Shown here: positions 17,362 through 25,461 of the stretch, piece after piece
Layout: every line of letters begins with the position of its first letter
Position numbering within the stretch: the stretch's first letter is position 1
Source of the DNA: Pseudomonadota bacterium
GTDB lineage: Bacteria; Pseudomonadota; Alphaproteobacteria; Rhodobacterales; Rhodobacteraceae
Assembly (NCBI GenBank): GCA_021779835.1
Contig: JAJXZX010000002.1
Location: forward strand, 1 to 64,000
Length of the DNA: 64,000 nt
Direction: 5' to 3'
Translations under genes and position numbers: made by a program
The notes under the pieces: model-generated
What the model was told of the DNA's origin: nothing
What the model saw: only the letters and a program-made list of their open reading frames with translations
Database searches by the model: none

Positions 17362-18831
17362 ATGACCACCCCCGCGACCATCCATTTCCGCGAGATTGAC
17401 CTAGACGCCGTAGCACCGTTCATGGGGCGCGTCGCCGTTCTGGTCCCGGCCAATGGCGCGCTGTCGCCCACCGCGCGCCGGGTTGACCGCCTGACGCGCG
17501 GCGCACTTGCCCGCGCTGTCGCCTCTGACGCCTTCGCTGCGCTCAAACCCGGTGATGCGCTTGATCTTGCCTTCCCGGTCGGGCTGAAGGCGGACACGCT
17601 GCATGTCGTGCGGCTGGAGGCCAAGCCCTCTGTGGCAGAGGCGCGTCGCGCCGGTGGCACGCTTGGCCGCGTCAAGGGCACGGCGGCTCTGCTTGTGCTG
17701 GGCGGCGCACAGCGCCAGATCGCCGACGTCTCGCTTGGCCTCGCGCTGCGCGACTACGCCTTTACCGCACACAAAACCGCCGTGGAGAAACCGCGCGGCG
17801 AGGTGACCTTCATGGTCTCGGCGCCAGAGGCGGTGGCCGCGTCCGCCGGCCCGATGGCGGCTATCGCAGAGGGCGTGTTTTTCACCCGCGATCTGGTGAA
17901 TGAACCGGCCAATATCCTGACCACCGACGACTTCGCCGCCCGTCTTGCCGCGATGCAAGAGCTTGGGCTCGACGTCGAAATCCTTGAGGAAGGCGACCTA
18001 AAGGCGCTTGGCATGGGGGCGCTGTTGGGGGTGGGGCAGGGCTCTGACGCGCCGACCAAGGTGGTGGTGATGCAGTGGCATGGCGGCACGCCCGGCGCGG
18101 CACCATTCGCGCTGGTCGGCAAAGGCGTGACGTTTGACACCGGTGGCATCTCGATCAAACCGGCGGGTGGCATGGAAGATATGACGATGGACATGGGCGG
18201 CGCCGCCACCGTCGCGGGCGTCATGCGCACGCTGACGATGCGCAAAGCCAAGGCGAATGTGGTGGGCCTGGTCGGTTTGGTGGAAAACATGCCCTCGGGC
18301 AGCGCGCAGCGGCCCGGCGATGTGGTCAAATCGATGAAGGGCGACACGATCGAGGTCATCAACACCGATGCCGAGGGGCGCCTGCTGCTTGCCGACGTGT
18401 TGTGGTATGCGCAGACCCGCTTTAACCCGACCGGCGTCATCAACCTCGCCACGCTGACCGGCGCGATCATCGTGGCCTTGGGGCATGAAAACACCGGCGT
18501 GTTCTCCAACAACGACGCGCTGTGCAACGCCTTCCTCAAGGCCGCCGCAACAGAGGGCGAGGGCGCGTGGCGGATGCCGATGGGCGACGCCTATGACGCA
18601 AAGCTCAAATCGCGCATCGCTGACATGATGAACGTGGGCGGCCGCGATGGCGGTGCCATCATCGCCGCGCAGTTCCTGCAACGGTTCATCAAGCCGGACA
18701 TGCCGTGGTGCCACCTTGATATCGCAGGCACCGCTTTGCTCAAAAGCGATACCGACCTTGCCCCCAAGGGCGCGACCGGCTGGGGCGTCCGCGCGCTTGA
18801 CCGGCTGATCCGCGACATCTGCGAGGGCTGA
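17362..18831 (+). CDS. pepA: Leucyl aminopeptidase (M17)
   Basis: The 489-residue protein has the M17 C-terminal catalytic domain with GKGVTFDTGGISIKP and the signature NTDAEGRLLLAD, which supply ligands to the two metals and the active-site arginine. It removes N-terminal residues from peptides in the cytoplasm as a hexamer. The N-terminal domain (residues 1-160) is divergent, as usual. A clear AAGGAG precedes the ATG. Its stop overlaps the start of holC (TGATG). The pepA-holC pair divergent from lptFG is also the E. coli arrangement. E. coli PepA doubles as a DNA-binding protein; whether this one does is unknown. Confidence 0.96.
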   Translation: MTTPATIHFREIDLDAVAPFMGRVAVLVPANGALSPTARRVDRLTRGALARAVASDAFAALKPGDALDLAFPVGLKADTLHVVRLEAKPSVAEARRAGGTLGRVKGTAALLVLGGAQRQIADVSLGLALRDYAFTAHKTAVEKPRGEVTFMVSAPEAVAASAGPMAAIAEGVFFTRDLVNEPANILTTDDFAARLAAMQELGLDVEILEEGDLKALGMGALLGVGQGSDAPTKVVVMQWHGGTPGAAPFALVGKGVTFDTGGISIKPAGGMEDMTMDMGGAATVAGVMRTLTMRKAKANVVGLVGLVENMPSGSAQRPGDVVKSMKGDTIEVINTDAEGRLLLADVLWYAQTRFNPTGVINLATLTGAIIVALGHENTGVFSNNDALCNAFLKAAATEGEGAWRMPMGDAYDAKLKSRIADMMNVGGRDGGAIIAAQFLQRFIKPDMPWCHLDIAGTALLKSDTDLAPKGATGWGVRALDRLIRDICEG

Positions 18832-19289
18832 TGGGCGCGGTCTATTTCTACCAGTTGACCCATAGCGGGGTGGAGGCCACGCTTTCGATGCTGATCGAAC
18901 GGTCGTTGCGGGCCGGTTGGCGCGTCGCGGTGCGTGCCCCTGACGCGGCGCGGTTGAAGCGCCTCGACGAGGTTTTGTGGCTGGGGGAGGAAGACCAATT
19001 TCTGGCGCATGGTCTGGCCGGTGGCCCGCATGACGCGCTGCAACCTGTGCTGCTGACCACTGGGGCAGAGATGCCCAATGCCGCGACCTGCCTCATGTCG
19101 CTTGATGGTGCGGCGATTGGCGCGGACGAAGTCAGCCGGGCTGAACGCGCCTGTATCCTGTTCGACGGCAACGATCCCGCGGCGCTTGCTGCGGCGCGTG
19201 TGCAGTGGAAAAGCCTGACCGATGCGGGCGTGTCGGCGCAATACTGGTCAGAGGAAAGCGGGCGTTGGCAGAAGAAGGCCGAACGTTAG
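18831..19289 (+). CDS. holC: DNA polymerase III chi subunit
   Basis: The 152-residue protein matches HolC, with the N-terminal FYQLTHSGVEATLSMLIERSL helix and the EVLWLGEEDQFLAHG segment. Chi links the clamp loader to single-strand binding protein at the replication fork. It is coupled to pepA by a one-base overlap. The interspersed element follows its stop. Confidence 0.93.
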   Translation: MGAVYFYQLTHSGVEATLSMLIERSLRAGWRVAVRAPDAARLKRLDEVLWLGEEDQFLAHGLAGGPHDALQPVLLTTGAEMPNAATCLMSLDGAAIGADEVSRAERACILFDGNDPAALAAARVQWKSLTDAGVSAQYWSEESGRWQKKAER

Positions 19290-19310
19290 CGCGCGGGGCC
19301 TGCTTTGGAA

Positions 19311-19347
19311 CGCCTGCGGCGGGCGAGTATTTTTGCCAAAAAGAAAG
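19311..19347 (+). repeat. Variant copy of the interspersed element
   Basis: The sequence GCCTGCGGCGGGCGAGTATT followed by TTTGCCAAAAAG begins 22 bases after the holC stop, in the same orientation as holC. It differs from the 2215 copy at several positions but keeps the order: GC-rich block, AT-rich block, CCAAA, purine tail. Confidence 0.55.
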
Positions 19348-19385
19348 GGCGCCGGTTTGCGCGCAAAGCCCTGCCAGGGGACGCG

Positions 19386-19967
19386 CTATCGCGTCAGCAC
19401 CATTTTGTCGCCCGCAATCTCGATCTTGCCGAACTTTTGCAGGTAGGACATGCCCAACAAGGATGTCTCCATCTGCCCGCCGTTCACATCGGCGCGCACC
19501 GAGGGGTCGGTGTAGTTGCCAAGGCTGACATCTTTGAGCCAAACCCGCGCTGTCTTGACGATACCATTCGCGGTCGAGGCCTGCCCGATATAGGCCAGTG
19601 AGGCCGGATCGATGCCAACGCGCCGTGCATCCTGCGCGGTCAGGACCATATCGGTGGCGCCGGTATCTATCACAAATCGCACCTTCACGCCCGAGATTTT
19701 CAGCACAACATAGTAATGCCCGTCACCCGCGCGTGGCACCTCGATCTGCCCCGCAGGACCGATCACGGATTGCTGCGGCATCACGGTGCGCCCGATCTGA
19801 TCCCACAGCCCGTAGCCCGCGAGCACGCCCAGAAAGATCAGCGCCCAGATCACCATCTGCTGCGCCATCCGGCCCAAATTCTTGCGCCCCTGCATCATCA
19901 GAGATCCGCCAATCGCGGCGCCGAGCAGAACCAGATAGAGGATTTGGGCCGTTTGATCGCTGTTCAT
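19386..19967 (-). CDS. Membrane-anchored retropepsin-like aspartic protease (clan AA)
   Basis: The 193-residue protein has two N-terminal hydrophobic segments (about 8-25 and 36-55) and a soluble domain with the aspartic protease signature FVIDTGATDMVL near 97-108 and a later SLLGMSYL. This matches the bacterial clan AA family (TIGR02281 type) in which a single lobe dimerises to form the active site. The domain should be in the periplasm. It lies 37 bases downstream of marC and may be the last gene of the ABC-F/marC/protease unit. The substrate is unknown. Confidence 0.85.
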   Translation of the reverse strand: MNSDQTAQILYLVLLGAAIGGSLMMQGRKNLGRMAQQMVIWALIFLGVLAGYGLWDQIGRTVMPQQSVIGPAGQIEVPRAGDGHYYVVLKISGVKVRFVIDTGATDMVLTAQDARRVGIDPASLAYIGQASTANGIVKTARVWLKDVSLGNYTDPSVRADVNGGQMETSLLGMSYLQKFGKIEIAGDKMVLTR

Positions 19968-20004
19968 GCCATCAATGTAGGAAGACCTGCGCGCGCTGTC
20001 ACCC

Positions 20005-20643
20005 TTAGCCGTGCAAAAGGCCGCTGGCCTTTACCCCGTCGATGACGAACTGCACCGACAGGCCCGCCAGCAGCATACCCAAAAGCCGGGTAATCACGTT
20101 GTTGCCAGTTTTGCCCAACGCGCGGTCAAGCGGGGCCGCGACCTGAAACAGCAGGAACGCACAGGCAACCACGGCCACCATAACGACATGCACGGCAATC
20201 ACGCCCTGCCAGACGCTGCCCGCCGCGCCCTCGCGCGCTTGGCCGACCAAAAGGATCATCGAGGTCATCGCCCCCGGACCCGCCAAAAGCGGCATCGCCA
20301 GCGGGAAGACCGAGGGGTCGTGGTCGTCGTCATGCGCGGCCTGCCCCTCGCGGCGCGGGTTGCGGCGTTCAAACAGCATGTCGAGCGCGGTGAGGAACAG
20401 CAAAATGCCGCCCGAAATGCGGAAGGCCGACATCGAGATGCCGACGAAATTCAGCAAAGCCTCGCCCAGCAGGCCGAATGTGGTCAGCAGACCGATGGCG
20501 ACCAGACAGGCGTGCATCCCGATCCGCCGCCGCTTTTGCGCGGACATGCCGCGCGTCAGGGCGATGAAAATCGGCGTGATGCCGATGGGCTCGATAATGA
20601 CGAACAGCGTCACGAACGAGGTTATGATGAAGCCGAGCGCCAT
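20005..20643 (-). CDS. MarC family integral membrane protein
   Basis: The 212-residue protein has about six membrane helices and the MarC family features IEPIGITPIFIALT near 16-29 and PLAMPLLAGPGAMTSM in the middle. MarC was named from its position near the mar locus; transport of amino acids or other solutes is proposed for relatives but not established. It begins four bases after the ABC-F stop, so the two are co-transcribed. Confidence 0.9.
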   Translation of the reverse strand: MALGFIITSFVTLFVIIEPIGITPIFIALTRGMSAQKRRRIGMHACLVAIGLLTTFGLLGEALLNFVGISMSAFRISGGILLFLTALDMLFERRNPRREGQAAHDDDHDPSVFPLAMPLLAGPGAMTSMILLVGQAREGAAGSVWQGVIAVHVVMVAVVACAFLLFQVAAPLDRALGKTGNNVITRLLGMLLAGLSVQFVIDGVKASGLLHG

Positions 20644-20647
20644 TGCC

Positions 20648-22495
20648 TTAAGCCTCTGCCTTTTCCAGCTTTTCCAACGCGGTCAGCCACATCGCCTCGG
20701 CGCGGTCGAGGCCGTCCATCACCTCGGCGTATTTCTTCTGCCAGGTTTCGGCTTCGGTGCCACGACCGGGCTCGTACAGCGTGGGGTCGGCCAGCTTTTT
20801 CGCCAGCCGGTCGCGCATCTCATTGAGCTTGCCGATGCGCTCTTCGCATTTGCGCACCTCGGCCTTCAGCACCAGAATATCCTCGCGGGAGGCGCGCTTG
20901 GGCTTTTCGACCTTGACCTTTTCCTTCGCGGGTTCGTCACCACCCAGCAGCAGGCGGCGGTAAGCCTCGAGGTCTTCCTCATAGGGCTGCACCGCGCCGT
21001 CCTTCACCAGCCAGAGCCGGTCGGCAACCAGGCTGAGAAGGTGCATGTCGTGGGAAACCAGGATCACCGCACCGGAATAGTCGGTCAGCGCGTTCACCAA
21101 AGCCTCGCGGCTTTCGATGTCTAGGTGGTTGGTCGGTTCGTCGAGGATCAAAAGGTGCGGCGCCTCGATGGTGGCAAGCAACAGCGACAGGCGTGCCTTT
21201 TGCCCGCCCGACAGCCGCGACACCACGGTTTCCGCCTGATCCGCGCCAAGGCCAAAGCCCGCAAGACGGGCGCGCAGGCGGGGCTGACCCTCGTTCGGGC
21301 GGATGCGCTGGATGTGTTGCAGGGGTGTTTCGTCGATGAAAAGCTCATCCACCTGATGCTGCGCGAAATAGCCGATGCGCAGCTTGTTGGAGCGCGTGAT
21401 ATGGCCGGCACTGACCTCAAGCTTGCCGGCGAGCAGCTTGGACAGGGTGGATTTGCCCTCGCCGTTGCGACCCAGCAAGGCGATGCGGTCGTCTTGGTCG
21501 ATGCGCAGGCTGAGGTTGCGCAGCACGGGCGGGCCGCCATAACCCACGGCGGCGCCTTCAAGGTTGATGATCGGCGGTGACAGCTCTTCTGGCACCGGGA
21601 AGGTAAAGACGTGTTTCGCCGCTTCCTCGGGTGCCGTGATCGGCGTCATCTTTTCCAGCTGCTTGACGCGGCTTTGCGCCTGCTTGGCCTTTGACGCCTT
21701 GGCTTTGAAGCGGTTGACGAAGGCTTGCAGATGTTCGCGGCGCAAGTCCTGCTTGCGCGCCTCGGCGGCAAGCACGGCACGGTTTTCGGCGCGTTGGCGG
21801 GCGAACTGGTCGTAGGGGCCCTGGTAGAAGGTCAGCTTTTTGTTCTCAAGATGCAGGATGCCGTTCACCGCGCGGTTCAGCAGCCCCCGGTCGTGGCTGA
21901 TGATGAGAACGGTGTGGGGGTATTTCTGCAAATACGCCTCGAGCCAGAGCGCGCCTTCAAGGTCGAGGTAGTTGGTCGGTTCGTCGAGCAGCAAGAGGTC
22001 GGGCTGCGCGAACAGCACACCCGCCAGCGCCACGCGCATACGCCAACCACCCGAGAAATCGGAGCAGGGCATCAGTTGCTCTTCCGCCGTGAAGCCGAGC
22101 CCCTTCAGGATCGCCGCCGCGCGCCCCTCTGCCGACCAGGCGTCGATATCGGCAAGACGGTGCTGGATATCGGCGATGCGGTGGGGATCGGTTGCCGTCT
22201 CGGATTCGGCCATCAATTCGGCGCGTTCGGTGTCGGCGGACAGCACCGTCTCCAACAGCGAGGTCGAGGACGAGGGCACCTCTTGCGCGATGCCGCCGAT
22301 GCGGGCGCGGGTGGGCAGGCTGATGTCGCCGCCCTCCAGCACCAACTCGCCGCGGATCAGGCGGAAAAGCGTGGTTTTCCCCGACCCATTGCGGCCGACG
22401 AGGCCCACTTTGTGACCGGCGGGAATACGAGCGGACGCGCCCTCGAACAATGGGCGGCCGTCAACGGAATAACTGATGTCTTTGATGCTGAGCAT
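20648..22495 (-). CDS. ABC-F family ATPase (ribosome-associated, YheS/Uup type)
   Basis: The 615-residue protein has two ATP-binding cassettes without membrane segments: Walker A motifs GRNGSGKTT and GRNGEGKST, signature motifs FSGGWRMR and LSGGQKAR, and Walker B motifs LLLLDEPTNYLD and LLILDEPTNHLD. The interdomain linker (about 240-290) is rich in Lys, Arg and Gln as in translational ABC-F factors, and the C-terminus is a coiled coil (about 540-615). By family it binds the ribosomal E site and rescues or regulates stalled ribosomes. Confidence 0.93.
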   Translation of the reverse strand: MLSIKDISYSVDGRPLFEGASARIPAGHKVGLVGRNGSGKTTLFRLIRGELVLEGGDISLPTRARIGGIAQEVPSSSTSLLETVLSADTERAELMAESETATDPHRIADIQHRLADIDAWSAEGRAAAILKGLGFTAEEQLMPCSDFSGGWRMRVALAGVLFAQPDLLLLDEPTNYLDLEGALWLEAYLQKYPHTVLIISHDRGLLNRAVNGILHLENKKLTFYQGPYDQFARQRAENRAVLAAEARKQDLRREHLQAFVNRFKAKASKAKQAQSRVKQLEKMTPITAPEEAAKHVFTFPVPEELSPPIINLEGAAVGYGGPPVLRNLSLRIDQDDRIALLGRNGEGKSTLSKLLAGKLEVSAGHITRSNKLRIGYFAQHQVDELFIDETPLQHIQRIRPNEGQPRLRARLAGFGLGADQAETVVSRLSGGQKARLSLLLATIEAPHLLILDEPTNHLDIESREALVNALTDYSGAVILVSHDMHLLSLVADRLWLVKDGAVQPYEEDLEAYRRLLLGGDEPAKEKVKVEKPKRASREDILVLKAEVRKCEERIGKLNEMRDRLAKKLADPTLYEPGRGTEAETWQKKYAEVMDGLDRAEAMWLTALEKLEKAEA

Positions 22496-22628
22496 GGCGC
22501 ATCCCCTGCATCATCCGGCGCGGAACGTCAATCGGTGGGTTTTCAAGCGAGCAGAGCCGTGATAGCAGGGCGCCGGAATTGAAGGGGCGGGCAGGGGCCC
22601 GCCTTTGACCACTTATCAAGAGGCAAAC

Positions 22629-23051
22629 ATGGCCATCGAACGCACGCTTTCCATCATCAAACCGGACGCAACCAAACGTAACCTCACCGGCAAAATCAAC
22701 GCCAAGTTCGAGGAAGCTGGTCTGCGCATCGTCGCGCAAAAGCGCATTCACCTGTCCGTCGCGCAAGCCGGCCAGTTCTACGCAGAGCATTCAGAGCGCG
22801 GCTTCTACGGCGAACTGTGCGAATTCATGGCGTCCGAGCCCGTCGTGGTTCAGGTGCTGGAGGGCGAAGGTGCCATCGCGAAAAACCGCGAAGTGATGGG
22901 CGCAACCAACCCGGCCAACGCAGCTGACGGCACCATCCGCAAGGAATTTGCGCTGTCGGTCGGCGAAAACTCCGTGCACGGCTCCGACAGCCCCGAGTCC
23001 GCCGCACGCGAGATCTCGTTCTACTTCTCCGGTCTCGAACTGGTTGGCTGA
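22629..23051 (+). CDS. ndk: Nucleoside diphosphate kinase
   Basis: The 140-residue protein is full length. The phospho-accepting histidine is His117 in [10 protein letters not shown], and the N-terminus [15 protein letters not shown] is canonical. The ATG at 22629 is preceded by GAGG. It exchanges gamma phosphates among NDPs and NTPs in the cytoplasm. It converges with the TfoX-C gene; a hairpin 48 bases past its stop may terminate it. Confidence 0.97.
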   Translation: MAIERTLSIIKPDATKRNLTGKINAKFEEAGLRIVAQKRIHLSVAQAGQFYAEHSERGFYGELCEFMASEPVVVQVLEGEGAIAKNREVMGATNPANAADGTIRKEFALSVGENSVHGSDSPESAAREISFYFSGLELVG

Positions 23052-23069
23052 GCGTAAACGCGTCTGGCG

Positions 23070-23399
23070 CTAACGTCGGGCGATAACGCCGAAAAAATCA
23101 AGGGCCGCTTCCAGTTCGGAGCGGCCCTTGTCATGTCCGGCGGCTTTCAACGCATCAAAGCGCGCCCGCAGCGCCTTTTTCTCGTCGCCCTTGCAATCGT
23201 TCCACGGACGGCCTTGAAGGGCCATCACCAGCACATAATAGCCAATGAAATGCGGCGGCGTGCCTGCCCGCATCAGGGCAAGATACGCCGCATCCGCGCC
23301 CAATTCACGCAGGGCTTCGGCGGAATGGATGCCTGCACGGGCAAATGATGCCTCGGATGCAGGCCCAAGATTGCGGATCGAGGAAATGGGGGTGGGCAT
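23070..23399 (-). CDS. TfoX C-terminal domain protein
   Basis: The 109-residue protein is only the TfoX C-terminal helix-hairpin-like domain: SSIRNLGPASEASFARAGIH and SAEALRELGADAAYL are typical. The N-terminal TfoX domain is absent. TfoX/Sxy regulates competence in gamma-proteobacteria, but stand-alone C-terminal domains in alphaproteobacteria have no established role, so regulation of competence should not be assumed even though comEC is in the same window. Confidence 0.88.
   Translation of the reverse strand: MPTPISSIRNLGPASEASFARAGIHSAEALRELGADAAYLALMRAGTPPHFIGYYVLVMALQGRPWNDCKGDEKKALRARFDALKAAGHDKGRSELEAALDFFGVIARR
23099..23130 (+). terminator. Hairpin downstream of ndk, inside the TfoX-C coding region
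   Basis: CAAGGGCCGCT at 23099-23109 pairs perfectly with AGCGGCCCTTG at 23120-23130 around a 10-base loop. It lies 48 bases after the ndk stop within the last codons of the convergent gene. There is no long U tract, so termination would be imperfect. Confidence 0.45.
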
Positions 23400-23466
23400 C
23401 GGCTCGCACGCTTCGGTCAGGGTCGCCCCCGACTTTAGCCTCGGCGTTGCCCCAAGAAAACCCGGA

Positions 23467-23631
23467 TCAGATCGACGCCCAGTCGGTGATGATCAGCGTG
23501 GTTTTCGGCGCTTTTGGCGCATCGTCGGTGCGCGGCGCGGCCGGGCGCGGCGTGACGCGCGGGCGGTTGGTTGCGGGGATCTCACCCTGCTGCTGCTGTT
23601 GCGGCGCCTGCGAGGACGTATCGTTGTTCAT
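23467..23631 (-). CDS. Small conserved-type protein, 54 residues, Pro/Gln-rich
   Basis: I found this frame by translating the gap. It starts with ATG at 23631 behind a GGAG at good distance, has a run of five Gln near residues 11-15, a Pro/Arg/Thr-rich middle, and ends TTLIITDWASI. No domain is recognisable. The gene lies between TfoX-C and the Rrf2 regulator on the same strand. The clear ribosome binding site and the hydrophobic/aromatic end following a disordered body argue for a real microprotein, but conservation cannot be checked here. Confidence 0.6.
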   Translation of the reverse strand: MNNDTSSQAPQQQQQGEIPATNRPRVTPRPAAPRTDDAPKAPKTTLIITDWASI

Positions 23632-23738
23632 TGACCTGCTCCGAATGGGCGGACATTGCCGCCCGGTTTGCCAATAACCTCAAGACTTACAAGCCTATCG
23701 GAAATTTGCGGCGGCAATGAGGCAGCGGCTCCGCGTTG

Positions 23739-24206
23739 TCAAGAACAGCTAAGGGCGAAGGCGGGTTTTTGCGCGTCCAATCGCAAAAGTGTGCTCAGTC
23801 CTTCGTTATCTGTGACCAGATCGGCCAAAGTCAGATGGTCGAGCGTCTCGTAGAAAGCCTTCAGCGCGTTCACCAAAGCCTTGCGCAACAGACAGACGCG
23901 GGTCAGCGGGCAGGTGTTCGATGCCGCGTCAAAGCATTCGGCGAAGGGCAGGCTGGATTCAAAGGCGCGAAACACCTGACCGACGCAGATCTCCTCCATC
24001 GGGCGACCCAGCCGCAAGCCGCCATTGCGACCGCGCACGGTGTGGACGTATTCCAGTTGCCCCAGCGTATTGATGACCTGCGCCAGATGATTTTCCGAGG
24101 CATTGCACGCCTCGGCAATTTCATGTTTGCGCACGGTCTTTCCGTCATTGACGGCACAGACCATCAGGGTGCGCAGCGCGAGGTTGGTTCGGGTCGTCAG
24201 ACGCAT
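23739..24206 (-). CDS. Rrf2 family regulator, NsrR-like
   Basis: The 155-residue protein begins MRLTTRTNLALRTLM, the standard Rrf2 N-terminus, so I use the ATG at 24206. The winged helix is at about 23-63 and the cluster-binding cysteines are C91, C99 and C105. Three cysteines in this loop are typical of Fe-S Rrf2 proteins such as NsrR and IscR; the overall pattern (KTVRKHEIAEACNASENHLAQVINTLGQ, split here as a family description) suits the nitric-oxide sensor NsrR. It would be a repressor relieved by cluster damage. The divergent region contains an FNR-like box. Confidence 0.85.
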   Translation of the reverse strand: MRLTTRTNLALRTLMVCAVNDGKTVRKHEIAEACNASENHLAQVINTLGQLEYVHTVRGRNGGLRLGRPMEEICVGQVFRAFESSLPFAECFDAASNTCPLTRVCLLRKALVNALKAFYETLDHLTLADLVTDNEGLSTLLRLDAQKPAFALSCS

Positions 24207-24279
24207 GGACGCAGGGCCTTTCTGAACGGGAGCAGACGTAAAGATAAGTCTCAACTATACCAATCACTGTCACAGCGAT

Positions 24280-24293
24280 TTGATCCAGATCAT
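24280..24293. promoter_or_regulatory. FNR-type box in the Rrf2/dipeptidase divergent region
   Basis: TTGATCCAGATCAT matches the FNR/FnrL consensus TTGAT-N4-ATCAA at nine of ten positions. It lies 73 bases upstream of the Rrf2 start and 97 bases upstream of the dipeptidase start. Either gene could be controlled by oxygen through it. Confidence 0.5.
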
Positions 24294-24390
24294 AGCTGGC
24301 GCCGGCACCGGACAAGGTGCGCAAAGGTGTCTGGTAACGGCTACAATCCCCATGTTAGCCATAGAGAGTTCACACGCTGAGGAGGCGGGC

Positions 24391-25458
24391 ATGGTAGATT
24401 TGGTTCCGGTTTTCGACGGTCACAATGATTTTCTTCTGCGCCTTCTTCACGCTCCGGCGCAGCGGGAGGAGATGTGGTTGCACGGCGAGGGCAGGGGCCA
24501 TCTTGACCTGCCGCGTATGCGCAAAGGTGGCTTTGCCGGTGGCTTTTTCGCGATCTACATCCCGTCGCCGATTGCCCACAATGCCCTCGATTTTCAGGCG
24601 CTGATGGACCGACCGCCGTATGAGGTGCCGCTGCCCGACCTGATGCACTACACCGGCGCGCAGCCCACCGCGCTGGCTATGGCCGCGCATCTTTTGTGGA
24701 TGGAGCGTGCAGCGCCCCATGATTTCAAGGTTTGCCGCACCGCAGCCGAGGTTCGCGCTTGCCTGAAATCCGGCGTCATTGCCGGGATCATGCACATGGA
24801 GGGGGCTGAGGCGATCGACCCCGGACTCGACGCGCTTTACGCCTTTCACGCGATGGGCCTGCGCTCGCTTGGGCCGGTGTGGTCGCGCCCGACAGTGTTC
24901 GGCTATGGCGTGCCGTTCCGGTTTCCCGGCTCGCCCGATACCGGGCCGGGGCTGACCGAGGCGGGCAAGGATCTGGTGCGGGCGTGTAACGAGCTGAAAA
25001 TCATGATCGACCTGTCGCATCTGAACGAAAAGGGCTTTGACGATGTGGCGCGTCTGACCGATGCGCCGTTGGTCGCGACCCATTCCAACGCGCATGACGT
25101 CACCCCATCGACCCGCAACCTGACCGACCGCCAGCTTGCGATGATCCGCGAGTCGGGCGGCATGGTCGGGCTGAACTTCGCCACTGTGTTTCTGCGCCCC
25201 GATGGTCGCCGCTCGCCCGTGATGACATGGGAGCCGGTGATGCGTCACCTTGACCATCTGCTTGCCAATCTGGGCGAGGATCACGTCGGCCTCGGGTCGG
25301 ATTTCGACGGCGCGACGGTGCCGGATGGCATCACCGATGTTGCGGGCCTGCCCAACCTTGTCGCGGCGATGCGCGCGCATGGTTATGACGCGGCGCTGAT
25401 TGCCAAGATCTGCCACGAGAACTGGCTTGCCCTGCTTGACCGCACCCTGGCGGCCTGA
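24391..25458 (+). CDS. Membrane dipeptidase (peptidase M19)
   Basis: The 355-residue protein is a renal-dipeptidase-like amidohydrolase: FDGHNDFLL gives the first His-X-Asp metal ligands, MHMEGAEAI the bridging Glu, DLSHLNEKG and ATHSNAHDV the further histidines, and LGSDFDGA the Asp. These bind two zinc ions to cleave dipeptides, including D-configured ones in some members. I use the ATG at 24391 because GAGGAGG lies just before it. There is no signal peptide, so it is likely cytoplasmic despite the family name. The next gene begins three bases later. Confidence 0.92.
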   Translation: MVDLVPVFDGHNDFLLRLLHAPAQREEMWLHGEGRGHLDLPRMRKGGFAGGFFAIYIPSPIAHNALDFQALMDRPPYEVPLPDLMHYTGAQPTALAMAAHLLWMERAAPHDFKVCRTAAEVRACLKSGVIAGIMHMEGAEAIDPGLDALYAFHAMGLRSLGPVWSRPTVFGYGVPFRFPGSPDTGPGLTEAGKDLVRACNELKIMIDLSHLNEKGFDDVARLTDAPLVATHSNAHDVTPSTRNLTDRQLAMIRESGGMVGLNFATVFLRPDGRRSPVMTWEPVMRHLDHLLANLGEDHVGLGSDFDGATVPDGITDVAGLPNLVAAMRAHGYDAALIAKICHENWLALLDRTLAA

Positions 25459-25461
25459 TCC

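Noticed and set aside
23070-23399. TfoX-C protein as evidence for natural competence together with comEC
   Set aside because: Only the C-terminal domain is present, comEC is widespread in species without shown competence, and no pilus genes are in the window.
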